DNA of 64,000 nucleotides from the NCBI RefSeq assembly GCF_026427355.1, contig NZ_CP102664.1, positions 1,674,001 to 1,738,000 on the forward strand. The letters are read 5' to 3'. This stretch comes from Sphingobium sp. JS3065. GTDB lineage: Bacteria; Pseudomonadota; Alphaproteobacteria; Sphingomonadales; Sphingomonadaceae. The notes beneath the pieces are model-generated. The model searched no databases. It was not told the origin of the DNA and saw nothing but the letters and a program-made list of their open reading frames with translations. The translations under genes and the position numbers were made by a program. Of this stretch, positions 42,354-53,836 are shown piece after piece. Each line of letters opens with the position of its first letter. The stretch's first letter is position 1.

Positions 42354-43688
42354 ATGAGTGTTTCGCCCCGTGCGCTTTCGTGCGTGTTGAATGCGGCTCT
42401 GGCCGTCTCCCTCATCGGAGCGTCAGTGGCGAAGGCGCAGACGGCTACCTCGCCGCCTCAGGCAGCCACAGAGCCACCCTTCAGCCTTGAGCGAGCCTTG
42501 GCGCTGGGCGGCGCGGTCTCACCATCGTTAGAGGCCGGTGCCGCAGGTGTGCAAGCCGCAACCGCAGGCCGTGCCGTTGCAAGCCTTCGCCCAAACCCCG
42601 AGGTCGTTGTCGAGACCGAAAACGTGGCCGGCAGCGGCGAATATCGCGGCTTTCGCAGCGCCGAAACGACCGCGGGGCTGGCACTTCCGATCGAGCTTGG
42701 GGGCAAGCGGTCGGCGCGTGTCGCGGTTGCGGATGCGCAGATCGATCGCGCGCGGATCGGATCAGCCATCGCCATCGCCGACCTCACGCTCGCCATCACC
42801 CAAAGCTATAATGACGCGGTTGCGGCCGAGCGCCGGTTGACGGTAGCGCGCGATCAGGCGCAAATCGCCGCGGAGGCTCTGCGGGTCGCGCGGACGCGCG
42901 TGGCCGCGGGCGCGGCGTCGCCAATCGAGCAACAGCGTGCGGACGTGCTTCGCATCAACGCGGAGACCGCAGTGGAGCGGGCTACACGCAATGCTGAGGT
43001 CGCGCGCGGCAATCTTGAGCGATTGGTCGGGCGACCCGTCAGCGGGGCGCTCGACTCAGCATGGTTCGATCGCATCGGCGGCTACGGGCCCACCCAGCCG
43101 ATTGAGGCCGAGGGCACACTTGCACTCGCGGCGGCGACTGCGGACGCAAGGACCGCAAGCGCCCAGGTCCAACTCGCACGCGCGCAGCGCATTCCCGATG
43201 TGACAGTGAGCGCGAGCGCGCGTCGACTCGCGGCCACCAACGATGTGGCTGCAGTGTTCGGGGTCTCGATCCCGTTCCCCGTTTTCAACAACGGGAATGC
43301 GGCGGTGGCGCAGGCGCAGGCGCAACAGGCCCAGGCCGACGCGCTACGTCGGCTCGCTATATTGGAGGCCGAACGGTCGATAGCGAGTGCGCAGGCCGAG
43401 CTCGCAAATGCCGCAACAACCGCGCGCACGGCCGGAGGGCCGGCGCTGGCAGCGGCAACCGAAGCCGCCCGGATCGCGCGCATCGGTTATGCCGGGGGCA
43501 AGTTTGGCCAGCTCGATCTGTTGGAAGCCGAGCGCACGCTCGCACAGACCCGCGCCGATGCGACCGACGCCCTTGCCGCCTATCATGACGCGGAGGCCCG
43601 CCTGGCGCGACTGACCGCGCCTGCAACCCTTTTTGCCGAACTGACGCCCACGAGCGCGCGTCCGGCCACACCCGGAGATAGCCGATGA
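42354..43688 (+). CDS. czcC: CzcC-type outer-membrane efflux protein (copy 2)
   Basis: 444 residues from ATG 42354 with AGGAG 8 bases upstream. TolC-family channel: signal peptide to VAKAQ, then blocks shared with copy 1 (LRPNPEVVVETENVAGSGEYRG, ALPIELGGKRSARVAVADA, VSIPFPVFNNGNAAVAQAQA). About 15 residues longer at the C-terminus than copy 1. Its stop overlaps the czcB start by 4 bases. First gene of a plus-strand czcCBA-DUF190 operon under a MerR-type promoter. Confidence 0.94.
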   Translation: MSVSPRALSCVLNAALAVSLIGASVAKAQTATSPPQAATEPPFSLERALALGGAVSPSLEAGAAGVQAATAGRAVASLRPNPEVVVETENVAGSGEYRGFRSAETTAGLALPIELGGKRSARVAVADAQIDRARIGSAIAIADLTLAITQSYNDAVAAERRLTVARDQAQIAAEALRVARTRVAAGAASPIEQQRADVLRINAETAVERATRNAEVARGNLERLVGRPVSGALDSAWFDRIGGYGPTQPIEAEGTLALAAATADARTASAQVQLARAQRIPDVTVSASARRLAATNDVAAVFGVSIPFPVFNNGNAAVAQAQAQQAQADALRRLAILEAERSIASAQAELANAATTARTAGGPALAAATEAARIARIGYAGGKFGQLDLLEAERTLAQTRADATDALAAYHDAEARLARLTAPATLFAELTPTSARPATPGDSR

Positions 43689-44860
43689 TCGTTCAGGACA
43701 AGCGGCTTCTAGGCGGCGTGGCGGCGGCGGTGCTTGTCGCCGCGGCAGGCGGGTTCACGATTGCGCGATACACAGCCGACACTCCGGCCGCACGTGCGGC
43801 CGAGGCCGCAGCAAAGCCTGGAGAAACTGATACCGAGGCAGCCCCAAGCGACACGCTCGAGATGAGCGCCGAGATGTTAAAGAACACGGGCGTTACCACC
43901 GAGACCGTCAACCCGGGCGGGTTAGCGGCCGAGATCGTGGCCCAAGCGACGGTGGCACCCTCCCCTGCCGGCGAGGCAATCGTGACCGCGCGCGCGGGCG
44001 GCGCGGTGACGCGGGTGTACAAGCGATTGGGGGACCCGGTGCGTCGAGGCGAGCCGCTGGCGATCGTCGAGAGCCGCGAAGCCGCGCAGTTCGCGGCCGA
44101 TCGCACCGCGGCGGCGGCCAAGGCAACGCTCGCGCAACGCAACCTGGCGCGCGAACGCTACCTCTACGACCAGAAGGTCAGCCCGCGGGTCGATCTGGAA
44201 ACCGCGCAGGCGGAGGCAGCTTCGGCGGCGGCCGAGGCGCGGCGCGCGAGTGTTGCAGCGGTCGCGGCCAACGTGACCAACGATGGCCGCAGTGTCGTTG
44301 TCGCGTCCCCGATCACGGGCCGGGTGACGACCGAGAATGTCAGCCTGGGCGCTTTCGTGCAGCCGGAGACTGAACTGTTTCGCGTCGCCGATCCAAGCCA
44401 GATACAGATCGAGGCGGCGATTGGGCCTGCCGACGCGCAACGGCTCGCCCCCGGTGACAGAGCGATTATCGAGCTGCCGGATGGCAGCACCACCAGCGCG
44501 CGCGTGCGCGCGGTAACGCCGACCTTGAGCGGCGAGACGCGCTCCGCGACGGCGGTGCTCGACGTGATCGGTGGCCGGCTACAGCCGGGCCTGGCGGTAC
44601 GCGTGCGGCTATTCCCAAGTCGGAGCGGCACGTCGACTGCGATCGTGGTCCCCGAGGAAGCGGTTCAGTCGCTCAATGCCCGCGACGTGGTGTTCGTTCG
44701 AACCTCCAAGGGGTTCAAGGCAATGCCCGTCACCACGGGCCAGCGCAGCGCCGGCCGCATCGAGATCGTGTCGGGCCTCTCAGCCGGCCAGACCATCGCC
44801 ACCAAGAACGCCTTCCTGCTCAAAGCCGAACTCGGCAAGGGCGCGGGCGAGGAAGAATAA
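43685..44860 (+). CDS. czcB: CzcB-type membrane-fusion protein (copy 2)
   Basis: 391 residues. Anchor LLGGVAAAVLVAAAGGFTI; lipoyl part AIVTARAGGAVTRVYKRLGDPV; hairpin LAQRNLARERYLYDQKV to AQAEAASAAAEARRASVAA; barrel part ends GKGAGEEE exactly as in copy 1. The near-collinear alignment with 25621-26787 shows that the two operons are paralogous rather than convergent. The czcA start follows after 3 bases. Confidence 0.94.
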   Translation: MIVQDKRLLGGVAAAVLVAAAGGFTIARYTADTPAARAAEAAAKPGETDTEAAPSDTLEMSAEMLKNTGVTTETVNPGGLAAEIVAQATVAPSPAGEAIVTARAGGAVTRVYKRLGDPVRRGEPLAIVESREAAQFAADRTAAAAKATLAQRNLARERYLYDQKVSPRVDLETAQAEAASAAAEARRASVAAVAANVTNDGRSVVVASPITGRVTTENVSLGAFVQPETELFRVADPSQIQIEAAIGPADAQRLAPGDRAIIELPDGSTTSARVRAVTPTLSGETRSATAVLDVIGGRLQPGLAVRVRLFPSRSGTSTAIVVPEEAVQSLNARDVVFVRTSKGFKAMPVTTGQRSAGRIEIVSGLSAGQTIATKNAFLLKAELGKGAGEEE

Positions 44861-44863
44861 CAG

Positions 44864-47800
44864 ATGATCGCCAACCTTATCGCGCTGGCCGTCCGTGCGC
44901 GCTGGGCGGTCCTGTTCATCTTCCTGGCGATTGCCAGTCTTGGCCTGTGGCAGCTCACCAAGCTGCCGATCGACGCCGTGCCCGACATCACCAACAAACA
45001 GGTGCAGATCAACACCGTCGATCGGCGCCTCTCGCCGGTCGAGATGGAAAAGCTCGTCACCTATCCGATCGAAACCGCGCTGGCTGGCATCCCTGGACTG
45101 GAGACGACCCGTTCGATTTCCCGCAATGGCTTTAGCCAGGTATCCGCAATATTCTCGGAAGGCACCGATCTCTATTTCGCGCGCCAGCAGGTAGGCGAAC
45201 GCCTTACCCAGGCGCGCGATACGTTGCCCGACGGCGTACAGCCGCAGATCGGCCCCGTTACGACCGGTCTCGGCGAAGTCGTGATGTACACGGTCGAATA
45301 CGCCAATCCTGAAGGCAAAGGCGCGAAAATCGTGAACGGCCAGCCAGGCTGGCAATCGGATGGGAGCTATCTGACGCCCGAAGGCGATCGGCTGGCGAAT
45401 GCGGTCGAACAGGCCGGGTTCCTTCGCACCGTTCAGGACTGGATCGTCCGCCCGCAGCTCCGCGCCGTACCGGGCGTGGCGGGCGTCGACTCGATCGGCG
45501 GCTATGCCAAGACGTTCGTAGTCGAACCAGATCCGGTGAAGCTATCGACCTACGGCATCTCGTATAGCGAATTGGGCGAGGCATTGGAAAACGCCAACCT
45601 CGCGGTGGGCGCGAATTACTACAACCGCGGCGGCGAAGGGTATCTTGTAAGGCTCGATGCGCGCGTGCGCTCGGTGGATGAGATCAAAAACGCCGTCGCC
45701 GCGACACGCGGCGGTGTTGCCATCACCGTTGGCCAGATTGCCAATGTCGAGAGCGGTGGAGATCTTCGTACCGGTGCGGGAAGTGTGAACGGCAAGGAAG
45801 CCGTGATCGGCACGGCATTGATGTTGATCGGCCAGAACAGTCGCATTGTCGCGCAGGATGTCTCAGCAAAGCTCAACGAGGTAGCGAAGACGTTGCCACC
45901 TGGCGTTCAGGTAAAGGTCGTGCTCGACCGCTCGAAGCTGGTCAATGCGACGGTCGCGACCGTGCAGCGCAATCTGACCGAGGGCGCGATTCTGGTAGCG
46001 GTTGCGCTATTCCTGTTGCTCGGCAACTGGCGCGCGGCGCTGATCGCGGTGCTCGTCATCCCCTTCTCGTTCCTGATGATGGCGATGGGGATGAACGCTT
46101 TCCACGTGCCCGGCAACCTGATGAGCCTGGGTGCGCTCGACTTCGGCCTGATCGTCGACGGCGCGGTCATCATCATCGAAAACTGCCTGGCACGTCTCGC
46201 GCATCGGCAGGAGCATGAGGGGCGGCTGCTCACCCTTCGCGAGCGGCTTGAGGAGACCATGCGGGCCTCCCAGGAAATGATAAAGCCAACCGTGTTCGGC
46301 CAGGCCATTATCCTGCTCGCGTTCGCGCCGTTGCTCATGTTCACCGGCGTCGAGGGCAAGACGTTCTCGCCTATGGCGATCACGATCATGCTTGCGCTCG
46401 TCGCAGCGTTCATCCTGGCGCTGACCTTCGTGCCGGCGATGGTGGCCTTGCTTATTCGCGGCCGGGTCGCCGAGAAGGAGGTGTGGCTGATCCGCAAGGG
46501 CAAGGAACGCTATCTGCCGCTGCTCGACAAGGCGATTGCGCGGCCCTGGCCTTTCATTGCCGGCGGACTGATCTTCTTCCTCGCCGCAGTGCCAGCCTTC
46601 GGACTGTTGGGTAGCGAGTTCATCCCGCAGCTCGACGAGAAGAATATCGCCCTCGCCTCGACACGCGTGCCCTCGGTCAACCTCGAACAATCGCTTGCGA
46701 TGCAGCGTGGGGTCGAAGCAGCCATTATGAAGTTGCCGGAAGTGGAGCTGATGTTTTCCAAAACCGGCACCGCCGAAGTCGCGACCGATCCGATGCCGCA
46801 GAATATGTCGGACGCTTACGTCATCCTGAAGCCCCAAGATCAGTGGCCGGCAGGCGTCGAGACAAAGGCAGAGGTAATCGAGCGCATTGAAAAAGCATCA
46901 CGGGGTCAGCTCGGCCAGATCTATGAGATGAGCCAGCCAATACAGCTGAGATTCAACGAGTTGATCGCCGGCGTCCGCGGCGACGTCGCGATCAAGCTTT
47001 ATGGCGACGACCTCGATAAGATGGCGCAAACCGCCAACGAAATGGTTCGCGTGCTGCAATCAGTTCCGGGCGCGGGCAGCGTAAAGGCTGACCAGGTTGG
47101 CGGTGCGCCGGCGCTGGATGTGAAGCTCGACCGCGCCGCTATCGCACGCTACGGCCTCACGGTGCGCGAGGTAGCCGATACGGTCTCTGCAGCGCTGGGA
47201 GGTCGGGAAGCCGGCTTGCTCTATGAGGGCGACCGGCGGTTCGACATCACGGTGCGCGTTCCGGAAACCACACGTGCCAGCCTTGATGACATCCAGGCGC
47301 TGCCGGTACTGCTACCCGAGAAGGTGGGCCAACCACGCCAGCAAATTCCGCTCGCCCAAGTTGCACAGATCCGCGTTACCGAAGGCTTGAATGAGATCAG
47401 GCGTGAGAACGGCAAACGCCGTCTCGCCATTCAAGTAAACTTGTTGGGACGTGACGCCGGATCGTTCGTTACCGAAGCGCAGGCGAAAATCGCGCAAGTC
47501 AAACTTCCGGCCGGCTATTACCTCGAATGGGGCGGGCAGTTCCAAAGCCTGCAAGATGCGTCCAAGCGCCTCTCGATCGTTGTGCCGCTCTGCTTTGCGT
47601 TGATCTTTGGCCTGCTCTACATGGCGCTCGGCAGTTTCGGACGCGCTACCGCGGTGTTCCTCGCAGTGCCCTTGGGGCTGGCGGGTGGCGTGTTCACCTT
47701 GGCGCTAACCGGCATTGCGTTCTCGGTATCGGCTGCTGTCGGCTTCATCTGTCTTGCTGGCGTCGCCGTACTCAACGGCCTCGTGGTGATGACGGCGATA

Positions 47801-48145
47801 CGCGAACGGATCGAGGCTGGGCTGCCACTCGCTCAGGCGATCCGCGACGGCATGGCCGAAAAGATGCGCGCCGTGGTGATGACCGGCTTCGTGCCGGCGA
47901 TCGGCTTCGTGCCGATGGCGCTCGCGCACGGCACCGGCGCCGAGGTCCAGAAGCCCTTGGCGACAACCGTTATCGGCGGCCTGGTCGCGGCTACCATCCT
48001 CACGCTCCTCGTACTCCCCGCCATTGCTCGAGTAGTGCTCGGCTGGGGCGAGCGGGCGGGCAAGCCCCGCGATCCCGAGCGGCACGATCCCGAGCCGAGT
48101 AGCGGCGGGGGCGCGCATCCGACTCCCGTGCCGGCTTTGACATGA
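44864..48145 (+). CDS. czcA: CzcA-type RND heavy-metal efflux pump (copy 2)
   Basis: 1093 residues. TM1 start RARWAVLFIFLAIASLGLWQL, then TKLPIDAVPDITNKQVQI; TM4 DFGLIVDGAVIIIEN with the HME Zn/Co/Cd-type proton relay; periplasmic FSKTGTAEVATDPMPQN. Long stretches are identical with copy 1 (for example around the TM4 LARLAHRQEHEGRLL), with divergence in the porter domains (residues 570-830), where substrate choice is made. The last residues overlap a possible upstream start of the DUF190 gene. Confidence 0.95.
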   Translation: MIANLIALAVRARWAVLFIFLAIASLGLWQLTKLPIDAVPDITNKQVQINTVDRRLSPVEMEKLVTYPIETALAGIPGLETTRSISRNGFSQVSAIFSEGTDLYFARQQVGERLTQARDTLPDGVQPQIGPVTTGLGEVVMYTVEYANPEGKGAKIVNGQPGWQSDGSYLTPEGDRLANAVEQAGFLRTVQDWIVRPQLRAVPGVAGVDSIGGYAKTFVVEPDPVKLSTYGISYSELGEALENANLAVGANYYNRGGEGYLVRLDARVRSVDEIKNAVAATRGGVAITVGQIANVESGGDLRTGAGSVNGKEAVIGTALMLIGQNSRIVAQDVSAKLNEVAKTLPPGVQVKVVLDRSKLVNATVATVQRNLTEGAILVAVALFLLLGNWRAALIAVLVIPFSFLMMAMGMNAFHVPGNLMSLGALDFGLIVDGAVIIIENCLARLAHRQEHEGRLLTLRERLEETMRASQEMIKPTVFGQAIILLAFAPLLMFTGVEGKTFSPMAITIMLALVAAFILALTFVPAMVALLIRGRVAEKEVWLIRKGKERYLPLLDKAIARPWPFIAGGLIFFLAAVPAFGLLGSEFIPQLDEKNIALASTRVPSVNLEQSLAMQRGVEAAIMKLPEVELMFSKTGTAEVATDPMPQNMSDAYVILKPQDQWPAGVETKAEVIERIEKASRGQLGQIYEMSQPIQLRFNELIAGVRGDVAIKLYGDDLDKMAQTANEMVRVLQSVPGAGSVKADQVGGAPALDVKLDRAAIARYGLTVREVADTVSAALGGREAGLLYEGDRRFDITVRVPETTRASLDDIQALPVLLPEKVGQPRQQIPLAQVAQIRVTEGLNEIRRENGKRRLAIQVNLLGRDAGSFVTEAQAKIAQVKLPAGYYLEWGGQFQSLQDASKRLSIVVPLCFALIFGLLYMALGSFGRATAVFLAVPLGLAGGVFTLALTGIAFSVSAAVGFICLAGVAVLNGLVVMTAIRERIEAGLPLAQAIRDGMAEKMRAVVMTGFVPAIGFVPMALAHGTGAEVQKPLATTVIGGLVAATILTLLVLPAIARVVLGWGERAGKPRDPERHDPEPSSGGGAHPTPVPALT

Positions 48146-48159
48146 CAGAGGAGGTGATC

Positions 48160-48501
48160 ATGAGCGAGCAAACCAAGCTGCTCCGCATCTACACCGACGA
48201 GGCCGCTTACTATGGCGACCGAAAGGTGTTCGAGGTGGTCGCATCAAAAGCGCGTGACGCCAGACTTGCCGGCGTCACCGTGCTTGAGGCGCTGATCGGG
48301 TTCGGCCGATCGGCGCATCTTCATCGCCGCCACGTTCTCGAAAGCGATCGAGCCGTGGTGATCGAGATCGTCGATACCGATGCCCGATTGCGGACTTTCG
48401 TGTCGGACCTGTCCGATGTGCCGGGGATAGGCTTGATGACGCTCGAAGCAGTGGAAGTTCTCGGAGCGGAGCTTTCGGCCAGCGCGACACAGCCAGAGTG
48501 A
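48160..48501 (+). CDS. DUF190 (UPF0166) PII-like protein (copy 2)
   Basis: 113 residues from ATG 48160, preceded by GAGGAGGTGATC, a strong ribosome site; ATG 48142 overlaps czcA and is less likely. Same pattern as the 21575 copy (LLRIYTDEAAYYGDRKVFEVV, EALIGFGRSAHLHRRHVL, VVIEIVDTDARLRTFV). Repeated placement right after czcA in both operons supports a role tied to CzcA. Confidence 0.9.
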   Translation: MSEQTKLLRIYTDEAAYYGDRKVFEVVASKARDARLAGVTVLEALIGFGRSAHLHRRHVLESDRAVVIEIVDTDARLRTFVSDLSDVPGIGLMTLEAVEVLGAELSASATQPE

Positions 48502-48528
48502 AGTTCGGGGCCGGAATGAGGATCGTTC

Positions 48529-49806
48529 GTGGTGACTGACACTCTTTCCGCTTCCCCTCCGCGGCCGTCGTTGCGCCGCTTTGCGCTGTTGCTCGCGCTG
48601 GTCGGGGTGGTGATGATTCCCGCCGTGATCTTGCGGATCGAGGGCTGGCGCCCGAACCCGCTACTCGACACGTTCGTTTTTGGCGCGGCCATTCTGGCAG
48701 CGGGCTTCCTCCTGTCATGGGGCGCTGAGGCGGCCGAGAAACGCATTTCGGCAGGGCTGATCGTAGCGATCGTCGCGCTGATCACCGTGCTGCCCGAATA
48801 TGCCGTCGACTTTTATTACGCCTATTCGGCGGGTGCGAATCCTGGATCGAATTACGTCCATTATGCCGCAGCGAACATGACCGGTGCGAACCGGCTGCTC
48901 GTGGGCCTCGCATGGCCGTTGCTCGTGCTGCTTCATTGGCGGCGCACGCGGGAGCGCGCGATTTCGCTGCTGCCCGCGAACCGGACCGAGATTCTCTTCC
49001 TGCTGCTTCCAAGCATCTACGCCTTCGTCATCGTCGCAAAAGGCCGGATTTCACCGATCGACACCGTCGTGCTGGTCGCGCTGTTCGGCCTGTATATGTG
49101 GCGCGCCAGCCGGAAGGAGACTGGTGCGGACGCCGATGACGATGACGACGAAGAGCCCGGCCCGGCCGCCGCGCTCATGCTGCTTTCACCTCTTCGCCAG
49201 TGGTTGGCGATGGGAACGCTGACGATCGTCGCAGCCGCGATCATTCTTGTATCCGCCGAGCCTTTCGCCGAATCGATGATCGACTCGGGTCGCCTTTTGG
49301 GGTTCGACGAGTTCTTGCTGATCCAGTGGCTTGCGCCGCTCGCGAGCGAAGCGCCCGCCGTCGTTGTAGCCGCGCTGTTCGTGCTGTCGGGCCGCTCCGA
49401 GACCGGGCTAGCGACGATGATGTCCGACAAAATCAACCAATGGACCCTGCTTGTCGGCATGTTGCCGCTGGCCGTCGGCTTGGGCGCGGGGCACCTCACG
49501 AGCCTCCCGCTCGACGCACGCCAGCACGAGGAGTTTTTCCTTACCGCCGCGCAATCGCTATTCGGGATCGGCTTGCTACTTCGTTTTCGTTTAAGTCTGG
49601 CAGGTGCGGCTGCTTTGGCTATCCTTTTCATAGTCCAGGTGACCCTGGCGGTGATTTGGCAGAGCGACGAACCTCGCATCGTCAACACACTGACATGGCT
49701 AGCATGGGGCTACCTGGTACTCGCGGCTATCTTGTTCCTGACGAACCTCCAAGCTCTTGCTGCGCTGTTCAGCAGAACCGGGCGCCGAGACGGTCAACGT
49801 GGTTGA
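48529..49806 (+). CDS. CaCA-type (Na+/Ca2+ exchanger-like) cation transporter
   Basis: 425 residues, about 11 membrane spans, GTG start. The two alpha-repeats of the CaCA superfamily are visible: ALITVLPEYAVDFYYAYSAG with AANMTGANRLLVG, and PLASEAPAVVVAALFVLSG with MMSDKINQWTLLVGMLP. An acidic cytosolic loop (ADADDDDDEEPG) separates the halves. CaCA proteins exchange Ca2+ or other divalent cations for H+/Na+. Placed 27 bases after DUF190, it is probably part of the czc operon and may add cytoplasmic divalent-cation efflux. Confidence 0.88.
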   Translation: MVTDTLSASPPRPSLRRFALLLALVGVVMIPAVILRIEGWRPNPLLDTFVFGAAILAAGFLLSWGAEAAEKRISAGLIVAIVALITVLPEYAVDFYYAYSAGANPGSNYVHYAAANMTGANRLLVGLAWPLLVLLHWRRTRERAISLLPANRTEILFLLLPSIYAFVIVAKGRISPIDTVVLVALFGLYMWRASRKETGADADDDDDEEPGPAAALMLLSPLRQWLAMGTLTIVAAAIILVSAEPFAESMIDSGRLLGFDEFLLIQWLAPLASEAPAVVVAALFVLSGRSETGLATMMSDKINQWTLLVGMLPLAVGLGAGHLTSLPLDARQHEEFFLTAAQSLFGIGLLLRFRLSLAGAAALAILFIVQVTLAVIWQSDEPRIVNTLTWLAWGYLVLAAILFLTNLQALAALFSRTGRRDGQRG

Positions 49807-49923
49807 ACCACCACCCGGCGCGTCCGCAAGCAGCGTGAGTTCGTTGTGTAATCATCCCGTCACTGCGATCCAGACGACCCGACATCAAGGCCCAGGGATG
49901 CGCCACCCCTGGAGGACAGGTCG

Positions 49924-50408
49924 ATGAGGAGCGCCGCCGCGTGGCTGGGCGCAGGGCTCGCCTTGACCGTCGACCAGGTAACGAAGTCGGCGGCTTTCCA
50001 GGTCGTCGCTAACCACGGCGAGATACAAGTCGCTCCCTTCCTTAATGTCACGTCCGGCAGGAACACTGGCGTTGCATTCGGGCTCGCCACGGGGGGCGAC
50101 CCGATCCTGCTGATAGCAGTCGCCGCGGCCGTTGTGGCAGTCGTACTTGTCATGATCGTTCGGGCGGCAAGTCCTCTCTGCCGCGCAGCTCTGGGCATGA
50201 TCCTCGGCGGTGGCATCGGGAACATCGCAGACAGGCTGAGATTCGGAGGCGTTCGGGACTTCGTCGACCTCCACTGGGGCGGATTGCACTGGCCGACGTT
50301 TAACCTGGCCGATGCGTTCATCACCGTAGGCGTCGTGATCGTGCTCATCGCTAGCGATCCGTCCGACAGGAAGTCGGAGCCACGATCCACCCACCGTGGA
50401 GACAAGTG

Positions 50409-50409
<1 letters not shown>
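49924..50409 (+). CDS. lspA: Lipoprotein signal peptidase (LspA)
   Basis: 161 residues, four membrane spans. Catalytic region: [24 protein letters not shown] and [10 protein letters not shown] hold the two active Asp residues (NxxDR and NxAD). The opening [14 protein letters not shown] is the family N-terminal motif. It cleaves lipoprotein signal peptides. Accessory lspA copies travel with metal genes; PbrC of pbr operons is LspA-like. The stop codon overlaps the NAD synthetase start (TGATG). Confidence 0.95.
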
Positions 50410-52565
<2,156 letters not shown>

Positions 52566-52736
52566 CGTCCGCGCCCGACCGTCCCGCAGATTGAGAAGCA
52601 CCGCGACAGCGCCATTCCGAGAACGCCGAATAGGCAGCCGGGCGTGAGCGACAGAGGCGTCGTTTCGGGGCGGCCCCAACGAAGCCCCCCCACGAGGTGG
52701 CGAGGAGTGATCGGCAGCAAGCTGGAGCGAACAACG

Positions 52737-53306
52737 ATGGCGGAGCATGCAAAGTCCGTGGACATGGCCGCAGAACGGTCGGGCATCCGTAGACGGGCGG
52801 CGGCGGCTTTCCTGCTGTGCGCAGTGGTCCTGGGCGTGGCCACCTTGTGGCTGCCCGAACAGATAGAGCTGCCACGTGAGACCGCCCCGCGGCTTGCCTT
52901 CGCCGCCCGCGCAAGCCTCCTCGTGATGCTGTGGGTTGCCGTCGGTGTCGGCATGGTGTCGACCATCCGGCGTTACTCAGCACCGGACAATCCGGGTTCG
53001 GCCTTCGCCCCGCCAAGCGAACGGCTGAAGGTGCCGCTCGCGTTCCTTCAGAACACGCTCGAGCAGGCTACGATGACGAGCGTCGCCTTCCTCGCGCTCG
53101 CCACTGTCGACGGCGACGCTCCGCTCGGCTTCATTATGGGTGCCGTGGTCCTGTTCGCGGCGGGAAGGATCACGTTTCTGCGCGGTTACCCGCTTGGAGC
53201 GACCGGCAGAGCCTTCGGAATGGCGATGACGGCACTGCCCACCCTCGCCGCGTTCGCCTGGATCTTAATCGACATCTGCGCCGACCTGACCCGCGGCGCC
53301 GTTTAG
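52737..53306 (+). CDS. MAPEG-like membrane protein
   Basis: 189 residues from ATG 52737 (GGAGCG upstream). Four membrane segments. The MAPEG hallmark is present in NTLEQATMTSVAFLALATV and GRITFLRGYPLGATGRAFGM (residues 110-165). MAPEG proteins are glutathione- or lipid-related membrane enzymes; bacterial members are poorly known. It lies 171 bases after nadE on the same strand, likely the end of that transcript. Immediately downstream begin the truncated minus-strand genes. Confidence 0.75.
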   Translation: MAEHAKSVDMAAERSGIRRRAAAAFLLCAVVLGVATLWLPEQIELPRETAPRLAFAARASLLVMLWVAVGVGMVSTIRRYSAPDNPGSAFAPPSERLKVPLAFLQNTLEQATMTSVAFLALATVDGDAPLGFIMGAVVLFAAGRITFLRGYPLGATGRAFGMAMTALPTLAAFAWILIDICADLTRGAV

Positions 53307-53377
53307 CTTGGCCAAAGCGTGCTCGCGCCGAACAATATGGCCGACAGGATCGCCAGCAACACGCCCGGCGCGGGCAT
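53303..53377 (-). pseudogene. 5' stump of an EamA-type transporter gene
   Basis: 24 codons, MPAPGVLLAILSAILFGAS then TLWPS and a stop. The pattern GVLLAxLSAxLFGAS is the first helix of EamA/DMT transporters (about 290 residues when whole). The remainder is gone, the break falling at the junction with the MAPEG gene. Identified by the helix pattern only, so moderate confidence. Confidence 0.5.
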
Positions 53378-53391
53378 TTTTGGATATCAAC

Positions 53392-53664
53392 TCACACCCG
53401 GATCCTGGCTTCGACCTGCCCGGCAAATTCGGTCATTTCGGCATATTCGGCAGCGCTGGTCACCCTGCCGTCTGAAACCGCCCCTGAATAGTCGACCGCG
53501 ATATAGTCGAGCAGGCGCCAGGTCGTTTGCACTTCGGCGTCGCTGGCCGACGCGCGTGCGGGCAGCGACAGCGTTAGCGCCGCGAGGATCAGGATGAGCC
53601 ATCGCATCGAGAACGGCCGATGAGCGACAACAGCGGTGGAGGCAGCAAGGTGGCCGGAGCGCAT
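53392..53664 (-). pseudogene. 5' stump of a second FTR1/PbrT-type permease gene
   Basis: 90 codons from ATG 53664. A signal peptide (LILILAALTLSLPARASA) and then VQTTWRLLDYIAVDYSGAVS ... AEYAEMTEFAG are the N-terminal domain of the 28671-30644 permease: 32 of 45 aligned residues are identical by eye. The frame ends just after EARIRV, so the cytochrome and the FTR1 permease are missing. Its MerR-type operator is intact. This is a deletion remnant of a duplicated metal-uptake gene. Confidence 0.8.
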
Positions 53665-53693
53665 CGACGAGTCTCTTGTTAAGAATGGTTCGC

Positions 53694-53724
53694 GGTTTGC
53701 ACCCTCTAGCAGCTAGAGGGTCAA
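53694..53724 (-). promoter_or_regulatory. MerR-type promoter of the truncated permease
   Basis: Minus strand: -35 TTGACC, 19-base spacer with a perfect dyad ACCCTCTAG-N3-CTAGAGGGT (53701-53721). The -10 (CAAACC) is poor. The dyad equals that of the intact pbrT-like gene. Confidence 0.75.
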
Positions 53725-53836
53725 GCCCAATTTCCGAAAACCGGCGATCGGAGCCCAGACCACCGACCGCAGTATGAGCACAGAAGATTTGCGCCGACTG
53801 CGGCCGTTGGATGTCTTCGCGACAATGGCTCGTGGG

